Shown piece by piece: positions 11,162 through 23,823 of a DNA stretch of 64,000 bases (its first letter is position 1; each line of letters starts with the position of its first letter). The translations under genes and the position numbers were made by a program. The notes under the pieces were generated by a model that searched no databases, had not been told where the DNA came from, and was given only the letters and a program-made list of their open reading frames with translations. The stretch is from Dioscorea cayenensis subsp. rotundata (Eukaryota > Streptophyta > Magnoliopsida > Dioscoreales > Dioscoreaceae). The stretch covers positions 17,974,305-18,038,304 of the forward strand of contig NC_052488.1 in NCBI RefSeq assembly GCF_009730915.1, read 5' to 3'.

Positions 11162-14100
11162 ATGGCCCATCTCCTCCTCATCCTTCTCCTCTTCTCTACC
11201 TCGCCGGCGATGGCGGGCACCGCCGCGCCGGCCGATGCACAGGCAATGCGGACCCTTGCGGCCAGCTTTGGCTCCGGCGCCGAAAAGCTCGGATGGTCGT
11301 CGACGCTGGACCCTTGTGACTGGCCGCATGTTAGCTGCGATGGAAGCCGCGTCTCTGCAATCCAGGTCGGTAATCGTAGCCTTTCCGGCTCCCTCCCCGG
11401 CGATGTCTTTCTCAACCTCACTGCTCTCATTCGGCTTGAGCTTATGGAGAATAATCTCTCTGGTCCGATTCCCTCCCTCGCTGGCCTTTCCTCTCTTCAG
11501 GCCCTCCTTCTCCATAACAACCAGTTCTCCTCCGTCCCTGCCGACTTCTTCTCTGGCTTGACCTCTCTTGTCTCTGTGGCTATCGACAATAACCCGTTTG
11601 CTGGTTGGACGATTCCTCCGGCGATTACTGATGCTTCCGGGCTTGTTAACTTCTCGGCTAACTCTGCTAATATTACTGGTTCTGTGCCAACGTTCTTTGC
11701 CACCGATTTCCCGAGCTTGAACCATCTTTCTCTTGCGTATAACTTCCTCTCTGGCCATATCCCGGAGAGCTTCGCCTCTGCCCCCATTCGCTCCTTGTGG
11801 CTCAATAGCCAGCAGGGAATTGGAAGGCTTTCCGGTCCCATTGATCTTATTCAGAACATGACATCTGTGGTTCAGCTTTGGTTGCAATCCAACTCCTTCT
11901 CTGGCCCCATACCGGATGTCTCCTCCTTGGTTAACCTTCAGGACCTTCAGCTGCGGGATAATCAGCTCACTGGAATCGTTCCCATTTCCCTCACCTCTCT
12001 CAAATCTCTCACTACTATCACTTTGACGAACAATTTGCTACAAGGGCCCGTGCCTGTGTTTACGAAGAATGTAGCTACTGTGGATGTGAATCCCAAAACG
12101 GAAAGCTTCTGCCTTGATGAGCCTGGTGAATGTGATGCGAGAGTCAATGTCTTGTTGTCCATTATGAAGGATTTTGGCTACCCTGTTCTGTTTGCTGAGA
12201 ATTGGAAAGGAAATGACCCATGCAATGGGTGGATGGGAATCAGTTGTTTAGCAGGGAATATCACCGTTGTGAACTTTCAGAATTTGGATCTTAAAGGGAC
12301 TATATCACCGGACTTTGCTTCATTGCCTTCGCTGCAGAAGCTCTTGCTTGCGAATAACAACATTTCTGGAACTATTCCCTCATCATTGACTAATCTGGCA
12401 ATGCTGAGTCAGTTGGATGTGTCCAACAATGCACTTTGGGGCGATGTCCCAAAGTTTGATAGCCGTGTTTTTGTGAACACCATGGGAAATGTGAATATTG
12501 GGAAAGATGTTCCTCCGCCACCAGCAGGTTCAAACCCTGCTCCGCGGCAAAAAGATTCACCGGGTGGGAATGCCGAGTCCTCATCCTCCTCTTCTGTAGG
12601 AGTCATTGTTGGCTCTGTGTGTGGCGGTGTAGGTGCTTTTGCTCTTATTGGAGTATTGGCTTTCTGTTATTTTAAGAAAAGGGAAACCAGGTGTGGTAGA
12701 GTGCAGTACCCAAGCACAACAGTGGTACACCCACGACATTCTGGTTCTGGTTCTGACATGGTGAAGATATCCATTGCTGACTCGGGATTGAATAGTGAGA
12801 GTGGGAATATGAGCCATACTAGCAGTGGAACAGGTGATCTGCATGTAGTTGAGGCTGGGAACATGGTGATTTCTATTCAAGTTCTGAGGACTGTGACTAA
12901 CAACTTCAGTGAGGAGAATGTCTTGGGTCGTGGAGGATTTGGGACTGTGTATAAGGGGGAGCTTCATGATGGCACCAAGATTGCAGTGAAACGAATGGAG
13001 TCTGGTGTAATCGGATCACATGGTCTGAGTGAGTTCCAATCTGAGATTGCAGTCCTCACCAAGGTCCGCCACCGGCATCTTGTTTCTCTGCTTGGGTACT
13101 GTTTGGACGGGAATGAGAAAATCCTTGTCTATGAGTATATGCCCAAGGGGACACTAAGTGAGCATCTTTTCAATTGGAACACCAGTGGGCTGAGGCCCTT
13201 GGAATGGAAGAAAAGATTGACTATTGCTTTGGATGTAGCACGTGGTGTGGAATATCTACATAGCCTGGCACACAAAAGCTTCATCCACAGGGATTTGAAA
13301 CCATCCAATATCCTACTCGGGGATGATATGAGGGCGAAGGTTGCAGATTTTGGACTTGTTCGGCTTGCACCTGATGATACATGTGCTTCTGTTGCAACAA
13401 GGCTTGCTGGGACTTTTGGTTATCTTGCTCCGGAGTGTGCAGGTAATTCTTTATCGCATGATTCGCTTTCCTTTTTTTCTCTTTGATTTATACATTCGTT
13501 GAGTTTCTTGTTATGTGAGAAGAGTGGCATGCAAGTTCTTCTCGAGGCATTAACCCAAATATTGTGCCCATGGAAACAATTTTCACTTATTTGTGGAATT
13601 TTCGGTTGTAGTGCTTGGTTTGTGATTCTCTCCTGATTCTGTATCTATGGGGGATAACAGTAGATTTTTATGATAGATAGTCATGGTGTGGTTAAATCTA
13701 ATGATATAGCAAAATAGGATGCTTTGTTTATGGTCATTTTCTTGGATAATGTACATGAGTGACTGTTGCATAGAGTTAATCTGCTGACACAACATCAAGA
13801 CCTAATGATAAATTTTACCGCAATGTTTCAGTGGAGTATTTGTTAAACTCTCAAATAACCAGATAGCTAGTTATCCTGTGCACAGTGATATAAAGAGAAA
13901 CATTACATGCAAACAAAAGATGACAGGCAGTAATGAATTACTAACTTGTTACTAAGCAGTTCAGCCTTTAGCGTAAGGTGCCAACTGTATTATCGTGCCC
14001 TTTGGCATTTTTGAATACCATTTGATTGTAGGGCTGACTTTTTTTTGCGGATTCTGCTTTTTGTTTCAGTACAAATCTTTTGACTATAAGTTGATAAGAG

Positions 14101-15976
14101 CAAACAACTATTGAGATTTTTGGGTTTTTAAGGTCAATAATAGTTCAAAATGCTCATGTTCGATGTGATGTTACTATTAGGCAACATTAAACAATGATTG
14201 CCTGAGGTTATCTAATGATTGTAGTCCTTAAAATTTGTTTAAGGCGTGAGCAATTTTCAAGAATTCGAAGGATCCTTTGTATTTTCTAGGAATAGTTTCT
14301 TAATTCATGAGCCTTGGTAAATTTTTGCACCATACTTGAGTTTCTTATTTTCTGGTCTCCTAAGGTATCAATTTCTGCATCCAAAGTGAAAAGGGAACAT
14401 GCACAATATATGTGGAGAACCTGTGTATTTCAATATGAAAACTTAAAGTTTGGACTTATTTTTATGTGAAACATCAATGTGAGGTACAGCTGGGATCCTC
14501 TTGGCAAACTTAATTGTCATGCTTGATTTGTTTACTTACTACTAGTTTAACCTAGCTATTAAATTTGTTATTTATTTTCTGTATTTGCTGTTGCTTTCTG
14601 CCTGGATTATAGTTTGATTCTGCTTTATGACCATTAGTTGACCATTTGATGCTTGGTGATGAAATTGTCCATGCTTGTTGATACTTCTCAATTTGTTTCC
14701 ACTCTCCCGTTAACTGGAAAGTATTTTTACTAGTCTAAGCTTATGGGTGTCTATAATTTTTTGAATAAAATAGGTAAGTTAAATCATTTTCTGATCTTTA
14801 CTTTTTCACTTTGATGATTATTATTTTTAAAGAAAACACTTAGCTTTAGGAGAGCATAAGCATATCACTGGTTACAGGATGGCCGGAAAAGCTTTAATTA
14901 AACACATATAATAACTTTTTATATGATCTTGATTAGCTTGCTAATCTGACAAAGGCGGCATTGTTGATCATGATGTTTCGATAATGTATCCTGCCAACCT
15001 GCCCTTGCTTGTGCTTTAGCATTTTGTCACTTATTTTTGGAGGTTTCTTTCTGTTGTAACTTTGCTAAACCCTCATTTTCTTAAATTTGCAAATCATCCT
15101 CAATTATGAGTTTGCTGCTGTTGTTATAGATTTCCCCAAATAAAAAGACTAAAACAACTCATTATAACTTGTCATTTGCTCAAATAATTGGTGGATTATC
15201 ATTTATCTGCATTTTTTACATAATTTATAGTGCATACGTTGTCTGCATGCTTAGCCCTGAGCTTTCAGTTAACAATCTGATTATAAAAAGACTAAAACAA
15301 CTCATTATAACTTGTCATTTGCTCAAATAATTGGTGGATTATCATTTATCTGCATTTTTTACATAATTTATAGTGCATACGTTGTCTGCATGCTTAGCCC
15401 TGAGCTTTCAGTTAACAATCTGATGTTCTGACAGTGACTGGGAGGATCACAACCAAGACTGATGTTTTCAGCTTTGGTGCAATACTGATGGAGTTAATCA
15501 CTGGTCGGAAAGCACTAGACGAAAGCCAGACGGAGGAAAAGAGGCACTTGGTGACTTGGTTCCGTAACTTGCAATCGAACGAGGAAAAACTCTGGAATGC
15601 CATTGACCCAGCAATTGATCTGGGCATGGAGATATTTCCAAGCGTGCTCAAAATAGCTGAGTTGGCTTTCCATTGTTGTGCAAACAAACCCCATCAGAGG
15701 CCTGACATGAGTCATGTGGTCACTGTGCTGTCATCCCTCACTGAGATCTGGAAGCCAGCCAATAGGCCCGAAGCTGATTCCGATGACATCTGTGGCATCG
15801 ACCTTCAGACACCGTTACCCCAAGTAATAATGAAATGGAAAGCTTCCTGTGACAGTAGCTCCCTGATGGATGGTGCCTCATCTTCATTCCTTTCAAGCAC
15901 TGACGTCACTCAGACAAGCATTCCCACAAGACCTACTGGTTTCGCCGAATCCTTCACCTCTTCCGATGGAAGATGA
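11162..15976 (+). CDS. TMK: TMK-type LRR receptor-like kinase
   Basis: Two exons, 11162-13442 and 15435-15976, joined across a phase-1 GT-AG intron, give 940 residues, the usual TMK size. There is a signal peptide (about 1-20), an LRRNT cap and an LRR block. After an insert, a second cap-like region ([15 protein letters not shown]) and more LRRs follow, then one membrane helix at about 478-502. The kinase has [11 protein letters not shown] (about 588), catalytic Lys in IAVKRM (about 609), HRDLKPSN (about 708), DFG (about 728) and the TMK tail [14 protein letters not shown]. TMKs act at the plasma membrane in auxin-linked growth control. The start fits the signal peptide and has a good context (AACAATGGC). 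Oddity: the APEYA motif reads APECA, a single-base difference at about residue 757. Exon 1 alone would run into the intron and stop at 13486. Confidence 0.94.
15140..15424 (+). repeat. Perfect 143-bp tandem duplication at the 3' end of the TMK intron
   Basis: The sequence of 15140-15281 is repeated at 15283-15424 with no difference that I can see. The second copy ends only 10 bases before the AG at 15433-15434, so branch-point and polypyrimidine context are partly duplicated. The identity means it is recent, or an assembly artefact. Confidence 0.9.
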
Positions 15977-16537
15977 AGCTAAGTCCTGCCCGGACAATAT
16001 GAAAAGTTCATCTTCTCAGCAGTACAGGTCTGTTTTGCAGCTTTCTCCATCAACATGAATATAGTAATTTTCCATAAGTTCAGAACCATTTTATGATGTC
16101 GTTTTTAGTTTTTTTTTTTGCTATATAGAAGGCTATATATCCTTTTAATCATTGTAAGGTTTGCATTTGGGCAGTTTTACATCATTTTAATCTTAGGAAA
16201 TAATTTCTTTGTAGCTTTTTTTTCTCTTGGCATATTATATTGAGCTTTTTTGTGACTATATATATATATAGTGAATGATCTTAATTGTAATGACAATCAA
16301 CTTGCAATCTGTCTGGAAAATTTTATGTGTGAATTTTACGTGTATGAATTTCCAGGCATGATGATTAAAGAGTTGCAACATGCATATGATTTTTGTTCCA
16401 AATGTTTCTTTCCAATTATAGGACAGAGCGTGCATGGTCCTACATTTGAGATTAAGTACTACTATTGAACAGGATGTTTTTTGTAAATCCAGTTGGATCA
16501 CTGGGATCATAATGCAAGGAAGAGCTCATTAAGATTA
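15977..16537 (+). other. TMK downstream / 3' UTR region
   Basis: About 100-300 bases after the stop are T-rich, as in plant 3' UTRs, and no further gene is seen. A short (TA)n tract lies at about 16258-16270. Confidence 0.4.
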
Positions 16538-17251
16538 GAGACGTCAACTGGCAGGAATTCACCGGGAGATACATTCCCCGGTCTCAACCTCCAAAGTATT
16601 CTTCCATTCCCAAACTTGAATATGGGAAATTTTTTCCCGTCCCCGTCCTTGAGGGATTTTTTGGGTTAAGGGATTTTCCTGTCCCGATTAATAAGTTAAA
16701 ATATTATTATTATTTAAAATAAAATTTATAAAATATTTACTAAAAATACCATAAAAATTTTTAATAATTGAGAATCTTATTTACAAATATGGCTTAACAC
16801 AAAACATCAACATATATAATTATCAATAAATTATTTGTAAAATTTTAAATTTTTTTAAAAAATACAATATATAATTATCAATAAATTATTTGTAAAATTT
16901 TAAATTTTTTTAAAAAATACAATATAGTTAATATAAGTTTAGAATTTTATTTAGTTTTTATACTAATGTTTATTTAATTATTAATAATTTACTAAATAAA
17001 TATATGGGGTTTTTCTAATTTTTATTTAGATATTTGTAACATAAAATAATATATATATATATATAATATTTAAATTAAATATTTAATATTTTAGGGCCAG
17101 GAGAGGGCGGGGAGGATATTACTTGGTCCCGACCAGATAGGATATTTGTTTTTGGTCCTGGCTTTGTCCCCGTCTCTGATCCCCAAAAAAATTCTCCTCC
17201 AATGGGCAGGGAATCAGATTCCTTGTCGGGACAGAGGCCAATTGACATCCC
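16538..17251. mobile_element. Non-autonomous hAT-like element
   Basis: The ends read GAGACGTCAACTGG at 16538 and its counterpart GGGATGTCAATTGG (complement of 17238-17251), an inverted repeat typical of plant hAT derivatives. Flanks TAAGATTA (16530-16537) and TAAGATGA (17252-17259) form an 8-bp target duplication with one mismatch. G/C-rich subterminal regions (GGTCCCGACC-like) surround an AT-rich core. No transposase is present. A 55-bp unit is tandemly duplicated inside at about 16812-16922. Confidence 0.8.
16812..16922 (+). repeat. 55-bp tandem duplication
   Basis: Two adjacent, almost identical AT-rich units of 55 bp lie inside the hAT-like element. Confidence 0.85.
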
Positions 17252-17754
17252 TAAGATGATCACAAGTTGAGGAACTCCCCTCTCTCTCTTTCTCGTTTTG
17301 GTGAAATTCTTATATATATATATATATATATAGTTTATTAGTTCAGGTTTTTGTTTTTTATTTTAAATTTATTAAGAATGGTTGAAATTTGTATTTTCCT
17401 AACAAATCTTGCAGCTTAATTTATTTTTCTTAACCAATACCTTTTAATGGTATTTGCTTTGATTCTATTTTACAAAATGGCAATGAGATGCATGTGTGGT
17501 TTCTGAAAATTGAGGGAAACGTTTTTTTTTTTTCTCGAAAAGGGAACATCTCTTTATATTATATAATATCACTGAATAAAATATGTAAACCGTAAACAAC
17601 CTTTTGTGTGTGCACATATATAAATATATGCTTTATTAACATTATGCCTCATATGTAAGGTATTTTTATCTTTACCGGGAGATGGTTTAAATCTTAATTC
17701 ACGTGAGCTGAAATCATAATCTCTTTAAGGTATTAATTCAATGTCTATGTATAT

Positions 17755-18278
17755 TAGAGATGGCAATGGGTCGGGTGCGGGTTTTGCCATACCCACACTC
17801 GCACACGTTACCCCGCCCCCATACTTGAACCCGATTGGTTTTCAAAATCTCAACTCACACCCACACCCGACGGAAAATAGGGTACCCTCAGATACTTGCC
17901 CCTCCTTCACCCTATTTAAAAAAAAATAATTAAAATGCCAAGTAAAAATTAAAAATGTCAATAAAATATCATAAATTTTTTTGTTTAAATGAATACCACA
18001 GACTAGGAATTGAAAATAGAAATTCAAAGCAACACAAAATTGACAAATTCAACACTATACCGTTGAAATTAAAAAACCCCTAACAAAAAAATTGAATATA
18101 TATAATTGGATATATTTGTTAATTGAATTTCGGGTCGGGTATCAGGATTCTCATACCCGAACTCGCACTCGCTTTACATTAGTCGGGATTTACCCAAACC
18201 CGACCCGAAACCTGGTCAAACTGGAGTTTTCCTTTTAAACTCGGGTCAGATCGGGTCTGAAGATTATTGCCATTTCTA
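17755..18278. mobile_element. Second non-autonomous hAT-like element (CGGGT-rich termini)
   Basis: The left end TAGAGATGGCAATGGG (17755) pairs with the complement of the right end TAGAAATGGCAATA (18278). Both sides carry repeated ACCCG/CGGGT motifs around an AT-rich core. The family resembles widespread plant hAT-type MITEs. The putative 8-bp flanks (ATGTATAT and GTGCATAC) match at only 5 of 8 positions, all differences being transitions, so it is an old insertion. Confidence 0.65.
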
Positions 18279-18289
18279 GTGCATACTCT

Positions 18290-20185
18290 TGATATGATTT
18301 ATCTATTTTATAAAATATATATATATACACTCCATCATAAATATTAAATAACAACCATCCGATTAGAATGAAGATAATTAAATAAATAGATAATAATATA
18401 ATGAATTGAGTTTCACGATAACAAATACGACAAATAGATGAGATTTCGAAGGCTTTTTATATATATATATATATATATATACATTCACACAGAGTCATGA
18501 TCATATGTTTTGAAAAACAGAAAATATTGAGAAATGGCAAACGCGTTTTTGTGACCAAGAAACGAAGTCCTTAAAATTTTTTTTTTTGGCTCATAATGAA
18601 AACAACGGCTCAATTTCTTAATCACCGAAAAGAAAATGAAAATGAAAATGTAATACTTCCGCGTTGTTTTCCATGACTCCCAAAATTCTCAGTTTGACAT
18701 TTTTATGTGTTGATTTTGTGTGGCATATATTAATATATTATAAGTGTGTTTTTAGAGACCAAAGTAAATTAATTAAATTATATATATATATATATATATA
18801 TAAATGATATTTGGGATTTTGGAGGGTTTTATTATTTGCCATTTTTTCCCTAGATCGCTAATTTCGGAGAAATTAATAATTTTTATTGAATTGATTGTTG
18901 GGAAAGTGTTAATTTCTTCACGGTCTGCAATGTCACTATTAAGTAAAAGTATTTAATATTATTGTGTAATTCAAATTATTTAATATTGTTGTTTATATTT
19001 TTCATCCCAAATATATATATATATATATATTTAAATAAAATGGTGTTCATCAACAGCCTCTCGACCTATTGCTATAGGGTTCTTGTTGTTGTGTTCTATA
19101 TATGTGCATATCCCTAACTTTCTAGAGGCACTTCTGGTCTATTTGTCAAATAAAAATAAAATAAAAATTCATGTTGTGGTTTGATTCTATAAAAATTAGA
19201 TTATTTTCTTTATGTCTCTAAGCCTAGTTTTATTTAAAAATATAAAATAACAAAAAATCCTAAACCTTCATAAAATAAAAATATTTTTAAAAAATAAAAA
19301 AATCGTTTTAGTGTTGATTTAAAAAAAAAAAAAAATCTATTGAAGAACTAGGATTGATACTTCACATTTCAACATTTCAATTAATGAATATGGACTTAGT
19401 ATATACTGAAAAACTCCAATTATTAATATAAACACACACACATCAAGTTTTTCCTTGTTTTACATAAAAATCTAGACGTTTAACGTTTTTCACGGTTATT
19501 CAAATTATGAAATCAAAATTTTGATGATGAACATAAAAATTTAGCCGTTTTTCACGGTTATTCAAATTATTAAAATCAAAACAACCCATGTTATGATGAT
19601 AATTGTGTCTGATTAGACACAATAGATTGACTCAAAAATAATCAAGAAATATATATATATATATATTCACACACATATAGAATTGACCCAGAGAAGGACT
19701 TAATATAATAAAGAAAAGCATCTAGAAATAAATTTTATTTTTATATCACCAACATTATGGAGGAATTAAATGGCATACATGACCCAGAAAAGACTGAAAA
19801 TTAATATATAAATATAATTAAAACCATTAATATATAATTGACTACAAAAAGACTGTGAATCATGTCAATATAATACAGCAAAGAGCATTGAATTATGGAG
19901 AAATTAAATCATACAATTCACCGTGTGAAATATGAAGATTAAGATTAAAAAAAATGATATGGTATATAGTCAAGATGGTTGAGTCCATGTTCAACAAGTC
20001 TAATTTTTGAAGATTTCTTGGCTTGATCCATTCTCTATTATGACTTGTAAATGGTCTTTATTCCACCAAACTTGGGTAATTAATTCAATAACTACCTTTT
20101 AAATTTAATTAATCCTTGATTAAAAATTAACTGAGAATGTATATATATATATAGAAACACATACTTTTCTAGAATTTTTTTCTAG

Positions 20186-20250
<65 letters not shown>

Positions 20251-21092
20251 TTTTACATATCCATTTTATCTAAATCACTACCTAAGCAAATTAAAAAAAT
20301 TGATTAAAATTAATTGGTAATTTAAAATTTATAAAAATTATATTTATTTTCTAAGATTAGTTTTATTTAAAATATGTTTTAAATAATTTATAGTTAAATA
20401 TAATTTATTTAAAGTTGTAAAGTGCATTAAATATGAAAAATAAATTCGGAAAAAAATATTTAATACTACATAAATTTTTTAATGGACAATAAAAAGGACC
20501 AAAGAAAACTCTCTAAAATGAGATATTTAAAGAATTCACAAAAAAACCAAAGTCTTTTTTTTCCGAATTTACTCATGATTCACTTTTTTCATATAAAATC
20601 TACTTATCATTCAAATATTATATGTAAAATGTAGAAAATATCTCCCCCTTTTTATTAAAAGCCCAATAATCTTTTTATAAAATCAGTTATGTCTTATAAA
20701 AAAAGAACCACACAAAAGAAAACCTTCAAAGTAACAAATAAAAGTAATTATTAAAAAAAGGTTACAAGTTATTTAAAAGTCACCACTTTCAAGGAATTCA
20801 AATTATATATAAAAAAAAACCAACAATAAAAAAAAATTAAAATAAAAAAAAAGATGGTTGACCATAAGTTGGTCAACCAGGTCAATCTTGTAAGCATCAC
20901 GTACGTTTCCTGGTTTACCATTTCCACTAATTTGAATCAATGAATCAATGAATCAATGCATTAAAAAAAAAAACACATACAAACACACTTGCCGTTTCAC
21001 AACCGCGGTTTTACAACACTTTCAAACCTTTCATTTTTTCAACATTCAAATCCTAAACCTTTTCTTTTTCAAATATCTCATTATATATATAT
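18290..21092. other. AT-rich intergenic region with microsatellites
   Basis: No gene seen. It holds several (TA)n tracts (18459-18481, 18780-18801, 19015-19030, 19650-19666, 20140-20152), a (CT)n(CA)n compound tract at 20190-20250 and a 69-bp diverged tandem duplication at 19462-19590. Confidence 0.5.
20190..20250 (+). repeat. (CT)n(CA)n compound microsatellite
   Basis: About 19 CT repeats run directly into about 12 CA repeats. It lies about 890 bases upstream of the U-box gene. Confidence 0.95.
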
Positions 21093-21137
21093 ATGTGCAT
21101 ACTTGTTCTCATTGCAAATAAACCTTCTCTTTCTCTA

Positions 21138-22451
21138 ATGACATCAATATCAGCAAGAAGGCCAAGAAGTAATATGAACTTGGCTAAGAATACAAACGTT
21201 GGTATTTTGATACCAAATGATTTCCGATGCCCGATTTCATTGGAGCTAATGAAAGATCCGGTGACGTTGCCCACCGGAATCACCTACGACCGGCAAAGTA
21301 TCGAGCGGTGGCTCGAGACCGGAAGCCGGACTTGCCCGGTGAGCAACAAGGTGTTGGATGAGTATGCAACAGATGAAGACATAATCATTCCTAACCATTC
21401 AATCCGCAGAATGATTCAGGACTGGTGTGTAGCCAACCAATCTTTCGGTATTGAAAGAATTCCAACTCCGCCAATTCCGATCACACTGGCGATCGCCGTG
21501 GAGATGCTGACTAAGATAGCATCGGCTGCTCGGGACCAAGATCGAAACAGGTGCGGTATTTTAGTACGAAACTTGGTTGCATCCACAAAGAAGTGCGAGC
21601 GGAATAAAAGGTACATCGAAGGAGCTGGTGCGGACCATGTACTTGCTACTTCTTTTGAAGTCTTTGCGAAAGATGATTCAGTGGTAGCAGAAGTAGAAAG
21701 TTCAAAGAATGTTTTCTTCGAAGAAATTTTATCAGCGTTGACACTGGTGTTTCCGCTTGACAAAGAGGCTCTCCGGCATATCGGTTCACCGGAATCTTTG
21801 GACCGTATTGTCTCTATATTGAAATTTGGAACCATTGCAGGGAGACTCAATGCTGCATTGGTTGTCAAAGAATTAGTTTCTTCAGGGAAGGAGTGTTTAG
21901 TTGGTGGAACTCAAGGCTTGGTTCAAGCACTCACAAAGCTTATTAGAGAACCAGTGTCACCTCAAATCACAAAGGCATCCCTCACTGGAATTTATTACAT
22001 GGTTTCTGCTGATGAGAAGCTTGCATCAGAGTTTGCAGAGATGAATTTAGTATCCTTGCTTGTTGAGAAACTCGTCGATTTAGATAAAAGCACGTGTGAG
22101 AAAGTGTTAGCAGTGCTCGACGGAATTTTCGGGTCAGAGACCGGGAGGGAAAAAGGACGGGAGCACGTGCTCACCATCCCGGTGTTGGTGAAGAAGATGT
22201 TCCGTGTTTCAGCGATGGCAACAGAGTTTGCTGTTTCGGCTTTGTGGAGGTTGTGCAAGGCCTTGAAAGAAGAATGTCTGATAGAGGCTGTTCAAGTAGG
22301 AGCATTTCAGAAACTATTGCTGCTCTTACAAGTTGGTTGCTGTGAAATAACTAAAGAGAAAGTATCAGAACTATTGAAGCTGATGAATGGTTACAGAGAA
22401 TTAGAATGCATTGAAACCATGGACTTCAAAGGACTCAAAAGGTCATTTTGA
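21138..22451 (+). CDS. PUB: Plant U-box E3 ubiquitin ligase with ARM repeats (PUB20/21-like)
   Basis: A single exon of 437 residues, the size and intronless form usual for this branch. The U-box spans about residues 25-98: IPNDFRCPISLELMKDPVTL, then TYDRQSIERWL and CPVSNKVL, the E2-docking fold without zinc ligands. The linker GIERIPTPPIPI is characteristic of PUB20/21-type proteins. The rest is helical ARM-like sequence that would bind substrate. Such enzymes attach ubiquitin to target proteins, often in stress or immune signalling; the substrate is unknown. The start at 21138 is chosen because residues before the U-box look typical. An in-frame upstream ATG at 21093 would add 15 mostly hydrophobic residues, and ATG 21174 is also possible. 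Confidence 0.94.
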   Translation: MTSISARRPRSNMNLAKNTNVGILIPNDFRCPISLELMKDPVTLPTGITYDRQSIERWLETGSRTCPVSNKVLDEYATDEDIIIPNHSIRRMIQDWCVANQSFGIERIPTPPIPITLAIAVEMLTKIASAARDQDRNRCGILVRNLVASTKKCERNKRYIEGAGADHVLATSFEVFAKDDSVVAEVESSKNVFFEEILSALTLVFPLDKEALRHIGSPESLDRIVSILKFGTIAGRLNAALVVKELVSSGKECLVGGTQGLVQALTKLIREPVSPQITKASLTGIYYMVSADEKLASEFAEMNLVSLLVEKLVDLDKSTCEKVLAVLDGIFGSETGREKGREHVLTIPVLVKKMFRVSAMATEFAVSALWRLCKALKEECLIEAVQVGAFQKLLLLLQVGCCEITKEKVSELLKLMNGYRELECIETMDFKGLKRSF

Positions 22452-23823
22452 TTTTGAAACAACATTGCAAACCAGAGATTAAATTGAATTAATGTACAAA
22501 AAAAAAATACACTATTTTTTTATTCCACATTATGTTCACAAAGTTTATATTGACATGAATAAAACAATGTGACTTGTCATAAAGTTGTTATTTGGTCCAC
22601 AGGAAAAAAAAAACCCACATTTAACATGGTACAAATGTGCATATACATACATATGAGCTTTCAGATAGTTCACATTTAAACATTTTGTGATCTAGATAGA
22701 GAAATCGCAAAGACGGATTCAATACCGTTGTTGATTTCTGTTCGCTCTCGCTGTCGACAGGTTTTTATATTTCTGTTTGCAAGAGAAGATCAGGTCACGG
22801 AAATGAGTAATTCACAGTTCGCGTCCAGCTTGAGTGCCTTTCTGTCAATGAAAACGAAACGATGTCACCTAATTTGTAGATAGTTTTTGATTTTTACATA
22901 AAAATAAACTCACAAAGTCCACAACTTCCCATCAGCAAGGAGAAAATAAATGTTATGTAGAAGCAAAGAAATACACACACTTGCCGCATAATACGCAATT
23001 CAAAGATTAGCTAATACTTTTCAATAAATGCTTGAAATTCATGCAAGACCAAAATATAGATGGCAGATATATTTACAACAAGAAAAATGTTATACCTCAC
23101 TTTGGAAACCACAAGTTGCCAAAATTCAAGTGTGCTCAAGTGTTGGTATCAAGACTTTCAAACATGAATGCGCCACTCTTAGCATTAAACCAAGATAAAC
23201 CCCAGGTGCTACCAAGATATGAGAGGATACCAAGAACAGCCATACGAAAATTCAATTTTTCAAAGGTTAAAAACAAAGGTCTCAGCCTCATAAAAGAGAT
23301 CGACAGCCATACATGCATTGATGAATCAATCCAATTTCATTAACAATGAAATAATTTTTTCAAAAAAAAAAAAAAATGAAATAATGATTTTTATACACAG
23401 AGACTAGTGTGAAAAAGAAAACCAGATTATAGCATCATTGAGGAATAGGTGCCTCAGAAGCCACAGCTTGAAGAAGATAAGTGTTTCATGTTCAGACCAT
23501 GGAATTAGATGTTCACAATCTGGAACTGGAAGCGGTCCTACTCTTACTGGGTAAAATAGCCAGCTGCAAAAGCATCAAGAGATTATGCCAGCAAGTATCT
23601 TCAGTCTGATGGGATGGAAATGAAATTAATGGCATCTGAATTGTCAAAAGTCTCAGATTAAGCAAAATCTACCCCATATTAGTCTTTGGTTGAATTTTGA
23701 CTAATAAAAAAAAAAGGTGTTACAGAAATCTAGGCAAGAAGATAGGCCCAGATATTTCCCTAAATTGGCATATGATTCAACCAAAATTTTAAAAAATTTA
23801 CAAGTGCATGAAAATTTCAATAC
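22452..23823. other. Region downstream of PUB; possible minus-strand transcribed exons
   Basis: 22452-22700 is AT-rich 3' flank. On the - strand, short open stretches follow AG acceptor-like sites, for example from 22843 (a 16-codon tail ending in TGA at about 22797) and from about 23564. They look exon-like but match nothing I recognise. They could be alternative 3' exons or UTR of the minus-strand gene at 25262-28550, or chance. Confidence 0.25.

Noticed and set aside
11117..11887. Long open frame (256 codons) on the minus strand opposite the TMK exon
   Set aside because: It is an antisense shadow of the GC-biased LRR exon. It matches no family and the + strand frame is a complete TMK.
21416..21868. 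Minus-strand frame of 150 codons inside the U-box gene
   Set aside because: Antisense shadow of a well-supported coding sequence.
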